A stretch of 59,651 nucleotides of DNA from Cyanobacteria bacterium REEB446. GTDB lineage: Bacteria; Cyanobacteriota; Vampirovibrionia; LMEP-6097. Under the pieces are notes generated by a model. That model was not told the DNA's origin, did no database searches, and was given only the letters and a program-made list of their open reading frames with translations. Shown one piece after another: positions 33,665 to 42,900 of this stretch. The stretch's first letter is position 1. Every line of letters starts with the position of its first letter. The stretch covers positions 1-59,651 of the forward strand of contig JAGWWP010000008.1 in NCBI GenBank assembly GCA_018970325.1, read 5' to 3'. The position numbers and the translations under genes are program-made.

Positions 33665-35443
33665 CATTTCATTAATCATTTTTTTAACAGTTAAACCCCA
33701 AGACATCCTTAAGTTAATTAACTCATCTCTTTCTTTATCTGATCGGCATTTATCTTCTAAATTCCCCCAAGCAAGAAATAAGAGTTTCAGTACATTATAT
33801 AAATCTCCTTTTTCTTCTTCTAGGGTTTTAATAAAATGTTCGTATACAGGATGGCTACGATTTATGGCTACTTTAATTTTACCGGCCTTAGGGGCTATAT
33901 CAAACATGACATGGCTAGCTCTTATTTCTTCAGTAGTGAAAATATATTTAGTATCAGCCTCTAACCATGACGCTAAAATTTCTTTTTTATCTTTTTCTTC
34001 TATGTCGCCGTAAATATCATCCACTAAATCTTTACATTCTTTAAATTTTTCACTATCTGTGAGTTTTTGTCCTTCAAGACTACTGAGGCTAAAAGAATCT
34101 TCTTGTGAAGTGATTTTTGATGCAGCTTCTATAGCTTTATCTATTTGTTTACTGCTTTGTTTTGCTTTGATACCTTCAGTTTGTTTTTTAATTTCAGCTC
34201 TCATTCTCTCTAAGACAGAATTTATTTCATCAGCGATTTCACTGATAATCAGCCTTGGATCATCTTCTTCGCTTAGTAACTCTATTAATTCTGCTTCTGA
34301 TTTACCCTCTTCGGTGGCTAGTTCTTTGGTACTAAGATTTTTAAATGCAGTAGCAGACTGCTTATTATTAGTTACGCCGAATACTTCATCTAAATCAGGA
34401 TCAAAGGAAATCTCAATTCCCCACCAGCGTTCTCTCGTATCGTACCTAATCTCAAAGCTACGATTCATTTCTAATTCACGCCCTGCTCTTACTAAAGATA
34501 TACCTTGGTTTTTAGCACAGTGATTACCGAAGAGAGTGGAGCCAAAATTTCCACCATTTTCTAGAACCCTTTGTCTGACGTAAGAGGCTTTGATTTTCAC
34601 ATTAGTTTTTTTATTTTTATACGATACCTTTATAGAATCCTCCTTAAATAAAATAAAAGGTGCTTCTTTACTAAATTTATAATCAGGGGCTTGTGTATTA
34701 TTCATTAAATACAAAGGATCATTAGGTTTAACTAAGGTGTTATAAAGAGGGTCTTGATTGCCCTGTAAATAAGCAGCCATGCGGATTTGACACCTAGCAT
34801 CATTTATGAAGTATCGATACATTCTTCCGACGATAAATGCTGTATTTTCAAAAAAAGCTTTGTGACGTTTCCACTTTAAACGCTCAAGTTTGCTCCAAAT
34901 AACTAAAGTGCCGCTATCTAGAATTTTACTCTCAATTTTTTTAGTCCATTCCTCAGGTAAAGCATTAACTAATTGAGGTGCAGGTACATTCTCGTAGCCC
35001 TGCTCAGCGATTTCATCTAAGTCTAAATAGGTGTGGAAGATATTACCATCTTGCCAAGAATATACATCAACTCTGTCGCATTGAGAGATAGAAGCATTTG
35101 GTAAGCCCATACCAAATTTCCCCATCCCCTCACTAGCTCCTTTTCGTGTTCCTTGACCAAAAGCTAAAGCCATTGCTAACGTCTCTGCTGACATACCTGA
35201 CGCATCATCATAAACAGCAATTTTTTCTATCTTACTGCTCTGACGGTCACGAAGCAGGTTATCTTTTTCCAGGCATATTACTTCTACATTAGTTGTGCGA
35301 TTAAGTCCTTCACCTGCCTGAATACTATTATCAATTAATTCAGCAAGTGCATGTGCAGCATCCTTGTAGCCACTGTCTTTCATGGAATCAAGTACCATGC
35401 GAATGTCGAAAATCTTGTAACCTTTTTCTAATGTTTTGCTCAT
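33653..35443 (-). CDS. GHKL (Hsp90/MutL/MORC-like) ATPase
   Basis: The 596-residue protein has a clear GHKL ATP-binding fold in the first 250 residues: AAHALAELIDNSIQAG (N box) at about 28-43, VYDDASGMSAETLAMALAFG (G1 box) near 76, and GMGKFGMGLPNASISQCD (G2 box) near 105. The rest is partly coiled coil (NSVLERMRAEIKKQTEGIKA). Prokaryotic MutL/MORC-like ATPases of this kind are known from restriction and defence operons paired with helicases, as here: its start overlaps the stop of the helicase gene at 35440 by 4 bp (ATGA). It probably opens and closes around DNA upon ATP binding. Its link to phosphorothioation is positional only. No nuclease motif was recognised. Confidence 0.8.
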   Translation of the reverse strand: MSKTLEKGYKIFDIRMVLDSMKDSGYKDAAHALAELIDNSIQAGEGLNRTTNVEVICLEKDNLLRDRQSSKIEKIAVYDDASGMSAETLAMALAFGQGTRKGASEGMGKFGMGLPNASISQCDRVDVYSWQDGNIFHTYLDLDEIAEQGYENVPAPQLVNALPEEWTKKIESKILDSGTLVIWSKLERLKWKRHKAFFENTAFIVGRMYRYFINDARCQIRMAAYLQGNQDPLYNTLVKPNDPLYLMNNTQAPDYKFSKEAPFILFKEDSIKVSYKNKKTNVKIKASYVRQRVLENGGNFGSTLFGNHCAKNQGISLVRAGRELEMNRSFEIRYDTRERWWGIEISFDPDLDEVFGVTNNKQSATAFKNLSTKELATEEGKSEAELIELLSEEDDPRLIISEIADEINSVLERMRAEIKKQTEGIKAKQSSKQIDKAIEAASKITSQEDSFSLSSLEGQKLTDSEKFKECKDLVDDIYGDIEEKDKKEILASWLEADTKYIFTTEEIRASHVMFDIAPKAGKIKVAINRSHPVYEHFIKTLEEEKGDLYNVLKLLFLAWGNLEDKCRSDKERDELINLRMSWGLTVKKMINEMLDQ

Positions 35444-37098
35444 ATTAATACTCCTTCTTTAGTATCCCAATCTTTTTCCCAATGTTGATAAGCCTTAGCT
35501 AAATTTTTAAAACCAGGTATTGCATCATCAATTACGGTATATATTTCAGAAGACAAGTTGCCACCTACTTTTATTCCTCTAGAGGCTCTTCCAACCATTT
35601 GGCTATATAAGGTTAAAGATTTTGTTGGTCTTGCTATAATCGCTACATTGGTTTGAGGATCATCAAAACCAGTTGTTAAGACACCAAAATTGATAATTAC
35701 TTTAATCAGATTTTCCTTATACTCTTTAATAGTTTTTTGTCTGAGATTATTATTTATTTTTGAACTAACAATACCTACAGGAATGTTTTTGTATTTTAGT
35801 AATGCATAAAGCCCTTGTGCATGAGCGACAGAGCAAGCAAATACGATGATTTTTTTATTTTCTAAAACCTTATCTAGAATTATGCTTATAAGATGAAGAT
35901 TCCTCTGAGTGTCCTTACTTAATTTTTCTAAAATATAGCTAGGTATTTCATTTTGATCTTCTATATTGGCTAAATCTTCTTTTGTTAAGTAATTCGCACC
36001 ATTATTAATATCATGGTATTTGACTTTAGATAAATATCCCTCTACTTGCAAGTATTCAATAGGGTTTGGATAGTTTTTGATTTCAAGACCGACTTTTTGA
36101 TAATTAAAAAAAGCAGCTAATTTATCATTCTCACTTTCGTCATAAGTAGATCGTCCTGGAGTGGCTGACAGACCTATAACTCGTGCGTTTGAGATGATAT
36201 TAATTAACTCTACGATATCGGAGTAAGTAGGAGCTATAACCTTATGTGCTTCATCAAAAATAATTAGAGAACATCTTCTCGCAAAATTAAGTTTATTTTC
36301 TTGGCTTTGGTCAAATTTGCTGCGTAGCTTTGCGAGTCCAGCTACAAGAAAGCCACTTTTGATTTCGTTTAAATCTAGGCTATAAGAGCTGTATAGCCTA
36401 AAAAGGTTTATAGGTGATGAACCTAAGAATGACCATGCTTTAGTAAACTCTTCACAAGCTTGATCGCAGAGTTCTTCGGTGTCGGCTAACCAAATAATCA
36501 ATTGATTAGATCGATTAGAAAAAGAGTTTCTTAAATAATTGCAAATGATATTCATAGCAGTTCTTGTTTTCCCTGCTCCTGTCGGCATATGAAGAAGAAC
36601 CCTTTTTTCTGTCTTTGAAATTTCTTCTATTTTCTTGATTACCTCTTCTTGATGGGGAAATAAAGAATATGAAGCTTTGATTACTTCTTGTGCTTGAACT
36701 TCTTCACCTTTATTCTCAGAGTCTAAAGTATTTTCATTATCGGTATAATCTAATTCAAAAAATTTGTATAAAGTCTGTTTATCGCTATCGCTAGAGAATC
36801 TAAATTTAGAAATACTATCCCAGAGATTGATCTGAGGCTCTTGGATAATATTCAGACTCTGAGCTAGTTTACTTATTTCTTCTTCATTTAAAGCATCTAT
36901 GATTATTTTTCTTTTAGGCTTATCATTTATTAAATCTTCAAGAGGATAAATTTCACAAAGAATTTTTACGAGTTCCTTTTTACTAAGAGTGCTGTACTGA
37001 GCATGGATGATTTCAAAAACAGAGGAATCTATCAAAGATTGAATATCAAATAAGCCTAACCGACAAATTACTTTAAAAAATAAAGAGTCTTCTAACAT
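35440..37098 (-). CDS. DEAD/DEAH-box helicase of a defence pair
   Basis: The 552-residue protein has a helical N-terminus of about 140 residues and then an SF2 helicase: FPHQEEVIKKI (Q-like region), MPTGAGKTRTA (motif I) near 178, IIFDEAHK (motif II), GLSATPGRS (III), TTGFDDPQTNVAI (V) and SQMVGRASRG (VI). It is the first gene of a two-gene minus-strand operon with the GHKL ATPase. A helicase family linked to phosphorothioation restriction is known, and this protein could belong to it, but I could not confirm that by eye. There is no visible nuclease domain. The divergent XRE gene at 37277 may regulate it. Confidence 0.8.
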   Translation of the reverse strand: MLEDSLFFKVICRLGLFDIQSLIDSSVFEIIHAQYSTLSKKELVKILCEIYPLEDLINDKPKRKIIIDALNEEEISKLAQSLNIIQEPQINLWDSISKFRFSSDSDKQTLYKFFELDYTDNENTLDSENKGEEVQAQEVIKASYSLFPHQEEVIKKIEEISKTEKRVLLHMPTGAGKTRTAMNIICNYLRNSFSNRSNQLIIWLADTEELCDQACEEFTKAWSFLGSSPINLFRLYSSYSLDLNEIKSGFLVAGLAKLRSKFDQSQENKLNFARRCSLIIFDEAHKVIAPTYSDIVELINIISNARVIGLSATPGRSTYDESENDKLAAFFNYQKVGLEIKNYPNPIEYLQVEGYLSKVKYHDINNGANYLTKEDLANIEDQNEIPSYILEKLSKDTQRNLHLISIILDKVLENKKIIVFACSVAHAQGLYALLKYKNIPVGIVSSKINNNLRQKTIKEYKENLIKVIINFGVLTTGFDDPQTNVAIIARPTKSLTLYSQMVGRASRGIKVGGNLSSEIYTVIDDAIPGFKNLAKAYQHWEKDWDTKEGVLI

Positions 37099-37223
37099 CC
37101 GTATGTATATTTTAAACTAAAATTTTCTTTAAGAAATTTTTATTTAAAGGTGCAGAATGTGGAGTAAGAGATAATCTTTTCATCTTGCAACTTAAAAGCC
37201 TAAAGCTTATTTAGAAACCTTTT

Positions 37224-37278
37224 TTAACCGCTAATATTTAACCTATAATAAGGGTATAATCACATTAACAGCTAATAT
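37224..37278 (+). promoter_or_regulatory. Promoter and candidate operator of the XRE gene
   Basis: Two TATAAT boxes (37244-37249 and 37255-37260) precede ATG 37277. They are flanked by a direct repeat, ttaaccgctaatat (37224-37237) and ttaacagctaatat (37265-37278), one mismatch, 41 bp apart. The second copy covers the start codon. This suggests self-regulation by the encoded HTH protein, possibly also acting on the divergent helicase gene. Confidence 0.45.
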
Positions 37279-37576
37279 GTTATCCCTTGACATACCCTCT
37301 GAAATTCTTCTAATTATAGCGAAGCAAGCTCGCGAGCTTAGATTAGAAAAGAATTTAACTCAAGAAGGTTTAGCTAAGCGTTCTGGAGTGAGTTTAGCGA
37401 GTATTAAAAGATTTGAGCGTTTAGGTAAAATATCTTTAGAGTCTTTACTGGAGATAGCTTTAGTCTTAGGGGTTTTAGATGAATTTAAGTTACTTTTTAG
37501 GAAGCTTGAAAAACCACTTAGTATGGCTGAATTACTAAAAGAGCCTAAGAAAAGAAAGCGAGGGAGCATATTATAA
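37277..37576 (+). CDS. XRE-family transcription regulator
   Basis: A 99-residue protein with one helix-turn-helix of the Cro/cI type: LIIAKQARELRLEKNLTQEG then LAKRSGVSLASIKRFERLGK at residues 9-50, followed by SLESLLEIALVLG. The C-terminus is basic (KEPKKRKRGS). This composition and length resemble the HTH component of HipB-like or orphan XRE regulators. No HipA-type toxin gene is next to it. It lies between the helicase operon and the higBA pair, facing both. Its targets are unknown; the repeated motif around its own promoter suggests autoregulation. Confidence 0.85.
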   Translation: MLSLDIPSEILLIIAKQARELRLEKNLTQEGLAKRSGVSLASIKRFERLGKISLESLLEIALVLGVLDEFKLLFRKLEKPLSMAELLKEPKKRKRGSIL

Positions 37577-37598
37577 TCAACAAGTATAAGCAGCCCTT

Positions 37599-38693
37599 TT
37601 ATACAACATTCTGGTAGTCTAACTTCTGGATAAATTTATTATAATATTGATAGTTTTTTGATTCATAACTTAAGCGACCAGCAATAATAGAATTAGAGAC
37701 TTTATATTTTTTTGCTACTTTTTCTATTTCAGCACGGCTTAATTTTTTATTATGTAACGCCTCATCAAACTCAGGCAGTAAAAGATTTCCAGCAAATAAG
37801 TCAGCTTCTTGTTCTTCTTTTGAGTCGTGTTTATCTTCAAGATCGATAAAAGTCTTTGAGCTACCGTGTTTTAAGATATGCCCTATTTCATGAAATAAAT
37901 TAAACCAGAATTTATCAGCACTTTGATTAGTAGTTTTTAGAATAATAAATGCTTTATCTGTTTTTACCCATTGTGTTGCTCCCTGAGTATAAGTCTTTTT
38001 CAGGTAAGGTGCACAGACTAAGACGACTCCACAATCAGCTAATATCTTTTCAATTCTAGGTAGAAATTTTAGAGGTTCATCAAGAGTGGAAAGAGCCTTA
38101 ATCTCTTCTAAGCGTTTTTTTAACTGCTTTTCATTAAATTCAAGAGTCTCAGTTCTTTGTGCTTTAAGCTGCCCTAAGCGTAACCAAGCTGCTATATTAT
38201 TGTGATTAATATTTTTCCCGTTATATTTTCGATATGCTGCTGATAAATTTGAGTCCTGGACAAGGCTTAAAGATACAGTTCCAAAGAAAGACAGTAAAGC
38301 TGAAACTATGTCAGAGAAAGAACTCTTTTTCCACTGAATCGCTGGAAGTACTCCAATTCTTGTAAGTTCTTTAAAAGTCTCTTTAAATTCAGGTAATAAT
38401 TTGATTTCTTTTTCTAGATGACTATCTGCTTCTATTCTGGCTGTGGCTTCATCATAATTTCTTTGGTATGCAAGCCAGAATGAAGCTTTCAGACCTAGTA
38501 CCTTTTCAAACTTTAGTGCCGTCTCTGGACTTATTGAAGCCTTTTTATTAATAATTTCATTTATATGTTTTTTAGTTAAACCACTTCTGGCAGCTAATTC
38601 TACTTGAGAAATCCCTAAATAGTTTAACTCATCTTCTAGTGTTGAGCCCGGGTGAATTGCGTAATTGGAGTGGTATGTTCTTTCTTGATTCAT
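37599..38693 (-). CDS. higA: HigA-type antitoxin fused to ImmA/IrrE metallopeptidase
   Basis: The 364-residue protein combines an N-terminal HTH typical of HigA (YAIHPGSTLEDELNYLGISQ, then VELAARSGLTKKHINEIIN, at about residues 10-50) with a C-terminal ImmA/IrrE zinc peptidase domain (FNLFHEIGHILKHGSS with HEIGH near 262, and EEQEADLFAGNLLLPE). It lies 22 bp after the toxin gene at 38716, toxin first, as in higBA loci. The HTH part would neutralise the toxin and repress the operon. The peptidase part could degrade a repressor or the antitoxin itself under stress, as in ImmA systems; this is inference. The start ATG 38693 is preceded by aaaggaaa. Confidence 0.87.
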   Translation of the reverse strand: MNQERTYHSNYAIHPGSTLEDELNYLGISQVELAARSGLTKKHINEIINKKASISPETALKFEKVLGLKASFWLAYQRNYDEATARIEADSHLEKEIKLLPEFKETFKELTRIGVLPAIQWKKSSFSDIVSALLSFFGTVSLSLVQDSNLSAAYRKYNGKNINHNNIAAWLRLGQLKAQRTETLEFNEKQLKKRLEEIKALSTLDEPLKFLPRIEKILADCGVVLVCAPYLKKTYTQGATQWVKTDKAFIILKTTNQSADKFWFNLFHEIGHILKHGSSKTFIDLEDKHDSKEEQEADLFAGNLLLPEFDEALHNKKLSRAEIEKVAKKYKVSNSIIAGRLSYESKNYQYYNKFIQKLDYQNVV

Positions 38694-38715
38694 GATTTTT
38701 CCTTTGAGACTGAGG

Positions 38716-39039
38716 CTAAGAATGGATTTCTGCTATTTCGTCTATCCTAATGATTTTGATGGTGCTCCTGTCTTCTAGTTTACAGTCGCCTTCAGCAAAG
38801 AAAAGTAATCTGAGAGGATGTTTATGCTTTAGAATATCGACCGAGAATTTACCCATTTGAGTAGGTTTGTGAGGGTGGGTTCTAGCACTTTTGGGCATAT
38901 CATCTAAACTTTCTGCCGCATCTAATTCACTTATTCTCTGCATAATTTTTTCAGCAGCTTGTCCTCCATATTTTTTTCTTAATGCCGAGAAATCAGTTAA
39001 TATTTTTTCTAACTGTCGGTTTTTATATAATATTTGCAT
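38716..39039 (-). CDS. higB: HigB-type toxin (RelE/ParE superfamily)
   Basis: The 107-residue protein is a RelE/ParE-fold mRNA interferase candidate: KIMQRISELDAAESLDDMP at about 44-62, then KFSVDILKHKHPLRLLFFAEG with basic residues near 75-95 and IKIIRIDEIAEIHS at the end. HigB toxins cut mRNA on the ribosome until blocked by HigA, encoded directly downstream. The first gene of the pair is the toxin, the usual higBA order. The 5' region carries a palindrome across the predicted transcription start (39058-39074), suiting autoregulation. Confidence 0.85.
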   Translation of the reverse strand: MQILYKNRQLEKILTDFSALRKKYGGQAAEKIMQRISELDAAESLDDMPKSARTHPHKPTQMGKFSVDILKHKHPLRLLFFAEGDCKLEDRSTIKIIRIDEIAEIHS

Positions 39040-39057
39040 TCCCTGTTTGAAATTTTA

Positions 39058-39085
39058 TTAACTAATTAGGTTAATTTTTATTATA
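39058..39085 (-). promoter_or_regulatory. higBA promoter and operator
   Basis: A minus-strand TATAAT at 39085-39080 is followed by ttaacctaattagttaa (minus strand, 39074-39058), with ttaac/gttaa arms around a ctaattag core that is itself palindromic. The operator would cover the transcription start, as in self-repressing toxin-antitoxin operons. Confidence 0.5.
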
Positions 39086-39154
39086 ACTAATTTATCGGAG
39101 GTGTGTGAAAATTGTTAACCTGATCGGTGTATTTTGCTGGCAATACTGGAGCGT

Positions 39155-39990
39155 TTAAAAATCATAGTGGAAAATATCTACCTCTTTTGCTGCGATTAAG
39201 CGGCTTAATTTTTCAAGTTCTTCTCTGTCTATGAGATCTGTATTTTCAATTAAGTTCTTTATATCTTCTTGCAGCCAATCATTATTCCAGAGCTTCGTAG
39301 ATACTTTTGTGTCTCTGATTAGCTGGCATAGAGCTCCTTCATATACAATCTCTGGATTTGTTTTAATAGTTAATCTCTGTAACCAGAGATTCAGATATTC
39401 AGTATTGGGTAAAGTATTAAACTTTTTTTGTATTTTTTTCATAAATTCTATTCTTGATTCTGAATCTAGAGAATTAAGTAGATGACTTAGAATAGCTGAT
39501 GCTGCTGGATAAATTCTAGGGTTGTGATAAGCAAGATCAACAACAATGCTTATTAATACCTTGGCTTTTTTGTCATCTATTGTTTTATTTTCTATTCTCT
39601 TTCATACTTTTTCAGCTTCTCTATTATTAATTTCCAATTTTCTTTCTTGGTGATTTCCTGAACTAGTGACACATAGAGAACAGGGTGTATTAATTGTAAA
39701 AGCCTCCAAGCATATTCTCCATCTTTGTTCGTAAGTAATTTATAATTGACGTCATCATAATCACTTGGTGTTGGTGTCTTAAGTCTAAAATTATTTTTGT
39801 TTGTTTTTTTAGATAATTCTTTGAGTAAATCTGAGAAGTTGAAATAAGGTGGTAGTCCTTTGAAGTAGTTTTGGGGATTAAGAAAATATTTCCTAGCTTC
39901 TTGAGCTTCTAAATCAATAATTGACTGCTTGAGGGGCGTTTTTGCTGTTTCTGAATTTTTTGCTTTTTGAGTTTCTATATCCAAAAACAT
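39155..39990 (-). pseudogene. Defence-type reverse transcriptase, catalytic core deleted
   Basis: Two minus-strand pieces match the ends of one RT family. The N-terminal piece (39990-39592, 132 residues) contains GLPPYFNFSDLLKEL, SDYDDVNYKLLTNKDGEYAW and LQLIHPVLYVSLVQEITKK. The C-terminal piece (open from about 39598 to 39155 in another frame) contains VVDLAYHNPRIYPAASAILS, then FNTLPNTEYLNLWLQRLT. In unknown-group/DRT-type antiviral RTs these segments are separated by some 250 residues holding the polymerase core with its YxDD-type site. Here that core is absent and the ends meet with a frameshift. The remnant starts 9 bp after mfd. It must be inactive. The RT assignment rests on my recognition of family motifs and should be tested by search. 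Confidence 0.65.
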
Positions 39991-39999
39991 GACAACCCT

Positions 40000-42900
40000 T
40001 TAAACCTCAATAATCTCAAGAATCTTCTTCAAAGCCTCTAACTTAGCCTCAGTCTCCATAAACGCTGATTTCATCACTATATAAGACTGTGAATTTTTCG
40101 CTCCCCCAAAGGAACCTGGTTTAAAGGCTGTTTTAGATTGAACATGCGGTGGTAACTGACGCTGTACCATTAGCCACTTCTGTAATCTTAAATTAGCAAA
40201 GATCTTGAGTTCGCCCTGTTCTTCAGAGATACTAGCGATCTGTTTTTTATTAGCAAGTAGTTTAATGTTACTAATCTCAATAAGATTTTTAGCTTCAGGT
40301 GGCAGTCTACCAAAGCGATCTGACCATTCAACAATTATATTATTTAAATCTTCTTCATTATCGATTATAGATAAACGTTTATACTCATTCATACGCTGAT
40401 GTTCATCGTCTATCCAAGTCTGCGGGAAGAATGCACTGATCTTCATATCAATGATACAAGAATTTTCATATTCTTCCATTTCAGATTTTTCACCCTTAAC
40501 TTCTGAAATAGCGTCACTGAGCATCTTGAAGTAAAGGCTAGCACCAACTGCGACCATGTGACCATGCTGCTCGCCACCGAAGACATTCCCTACACCTCTA
40601 ATTTCCATGTCTCTGAGAGCTACTTGATAGCCAGAGCCTAAATTATTAAGTTCTTTTATGGCTTTTAATCTCTGTCTTGCAGTCTCTGAAATGTCGGCAG
40701 CTGAGTTATAGAGCAAATAAGCATAAGCCTGTGTATCAGATCTACCTACTCTACCGCGAAGCTGATAAAGCTGTGACAGACCGAAGGTGTTCGCATGGTT
40801 AATAATAATAGTATTAGCGTCACTGATATCCAAGCCAGTCTCTATAATCGTCGTGCAGACTAAAACATGGAACTCGCTGCTAATAAAGGCGAACATAGTA
40901 TCTTCTAATTCCTGCGGCTTCATCTGACCGTGAGCCACTCTTACAGAAGCTTCAGGGACTAATTCTGAGATCTCGAAAGCTAACTGCTGTATAGTTTCTA
41001 CTCGATTATGCAAGAAGAATATTTTTCCGCCTCTCTCGATTTCATGCAGAATAGCGTTTCTGACTACTGAAGATTTATATTCACCGACAAAGGTTTTTAC
41101 TGGGAGTCTATTCGTCGGAGCTGTCGCGATTAAGCTTATATCTTTAATTCCCGAAAGTGACATGTGTAATGTTCTCGGAATCGGTGTCGCTGACATGGAT
41201 ATGACATCTAAGTCTTTTCTTAATTCTTTTAATTTTTCTTTATGGCTAACGCCGAAACGCTGTTCCTCATCGATAATGAGTAAGCCTAAATCTTTAAACT
41301 GAATATCTTTCTGTAAAAGCCTGTGTGTGCCGATAACTAGGTCACACTCCCCAGTTTTTAAAGCTCTGATAGTTTCTTTCTGCTCTTTAGCAGATTTAAA
41401 CCTAGATAGTAAGCCCATCTTAATAGGATAAGGGGCGTAGCGATCACGCATGACATTGAAATGCTGCTGAGCTAAGACTGTGGTCGGAACCAGCACTGCA
41501 ACTTGTTTTCCTTCCATAATAACTTTAAAAATAGCCCTGATAATAACTTCTGTTTTACCAAAGCCTGCATCGCCGCAGATAAGCCTATCCATTAGCTTCT
41601 CTGATTCCATGTCTGATTTGACGTTTACTATCGCTTTAAGCTGGTCTACTGTTTCATCGTAAGGGAAAGCATCTTCCATTTCTAGCTGCCAAGGAGTATC
41701 AGGTTGATAGATGTGACCCGTCTGTTGAGCACGCCTAGCATAGAGTGCGACCAGATCTTGGGCGATTTTTTTAACTGATTTACGAACTTTCTTTTTCGTG
41801 CGGGTCCATTCATTACCACCGAGTTTAGAGAGTTTAGGTTTAATATCCCCAGCTAAATCAAATCGGGATAAGAGATTTACTTGATCTACAGGAATTAGGA
41901 CTCTCGCTTCACCAGCATATTCTACAGCTAGATATTCTTGTTTCCCTATGCCACTGAGTTCTATAATTTCAGTGCCGCGATATATACCTAGACCGTGCTT
42001 GAAATGAATAACGTAGTCATCTCTGTTTAAGTCTGCGATATCAGTATAGGCATTTTTTCTTTTCTGCTTTTCTTGTTCTAATTCTTTATCGGTCTTCTGA
42101 TTTTTCTGCTTAGCTACTGCCTGACGGCTTCTCCCGAATAATTCACGATCAGTAAGAATCACTAGGTCAAAGCTAGGTATCTTACAGCCTTCTTCTAGAC
42201 CATCTCTTAGTACTATGACTAAAGACTTAGGTAAATCATCTAGATCTTGATTCGAGTTTAGATAGAGGCATTGAATATCCCACTCTTTAAGAATCCCTAT
42301 AACCCTCTGTGGCTGTTCAGAGAATATAACTATCTTTTTATCAGCCCTAACATTCTCTTTAATAAAAGCGGTGAAGTCCTCGACCTTACTTGCGAAGCGT
42401 TCTGCTGGGTAGGACAGTATTTCTAGGCTTAATGAATCTGAGTCATTAGTTAATTCTTCAACGTTCTGTATATATAGTCTTTTGGGAAAAGCTTTAATTT
42501 CTTCTGCGACAGTCTTCCAGTCTTTAAAAAGATTAGTCTCTATTGGAATTAGTTTACCTAAGCTAACTCCGTCTTTATACTGTTCTTTAATTTTCTCTTG
42601 CCACTGTTCGTTCTGTAGGAGTAAATCCTGCCATTCATCGAAAATTAAATGCACCTGATCTTTAGCTGGAAGATACTCGAAAAGAGAGCTAGAACCCTGA
42701 CCTAGAAAAGATTTATAATATTCCACCCCCTCCCAGTAAAGAGCGTCTTTTATGGGGGCGGTGCTGTCTGGATTTTCTTGAATCTGACTAGCTAAGGATA
42801 GTTCTAAACCTTCTTTGGTTTCTTGTTCTAGGCTAGCACTATATTCTTTAACTCTTGTTAAAATCTTTTGTTCTAAACCATCATCCTCGCTGCGAATTAT

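Noticed and set aside
34059-34523. Antisense open frame of 154 codons
   Set aside because: Opposite the GHKL ATPase gene; Ser/Leu-rich composition is a shadow of the coding strand.
37142-37172. tgcagaatgtggagtaagag as another element copy
   Set aside because: Only the short tgcaga..tggagt pattern matches and neither palindromic end is present.
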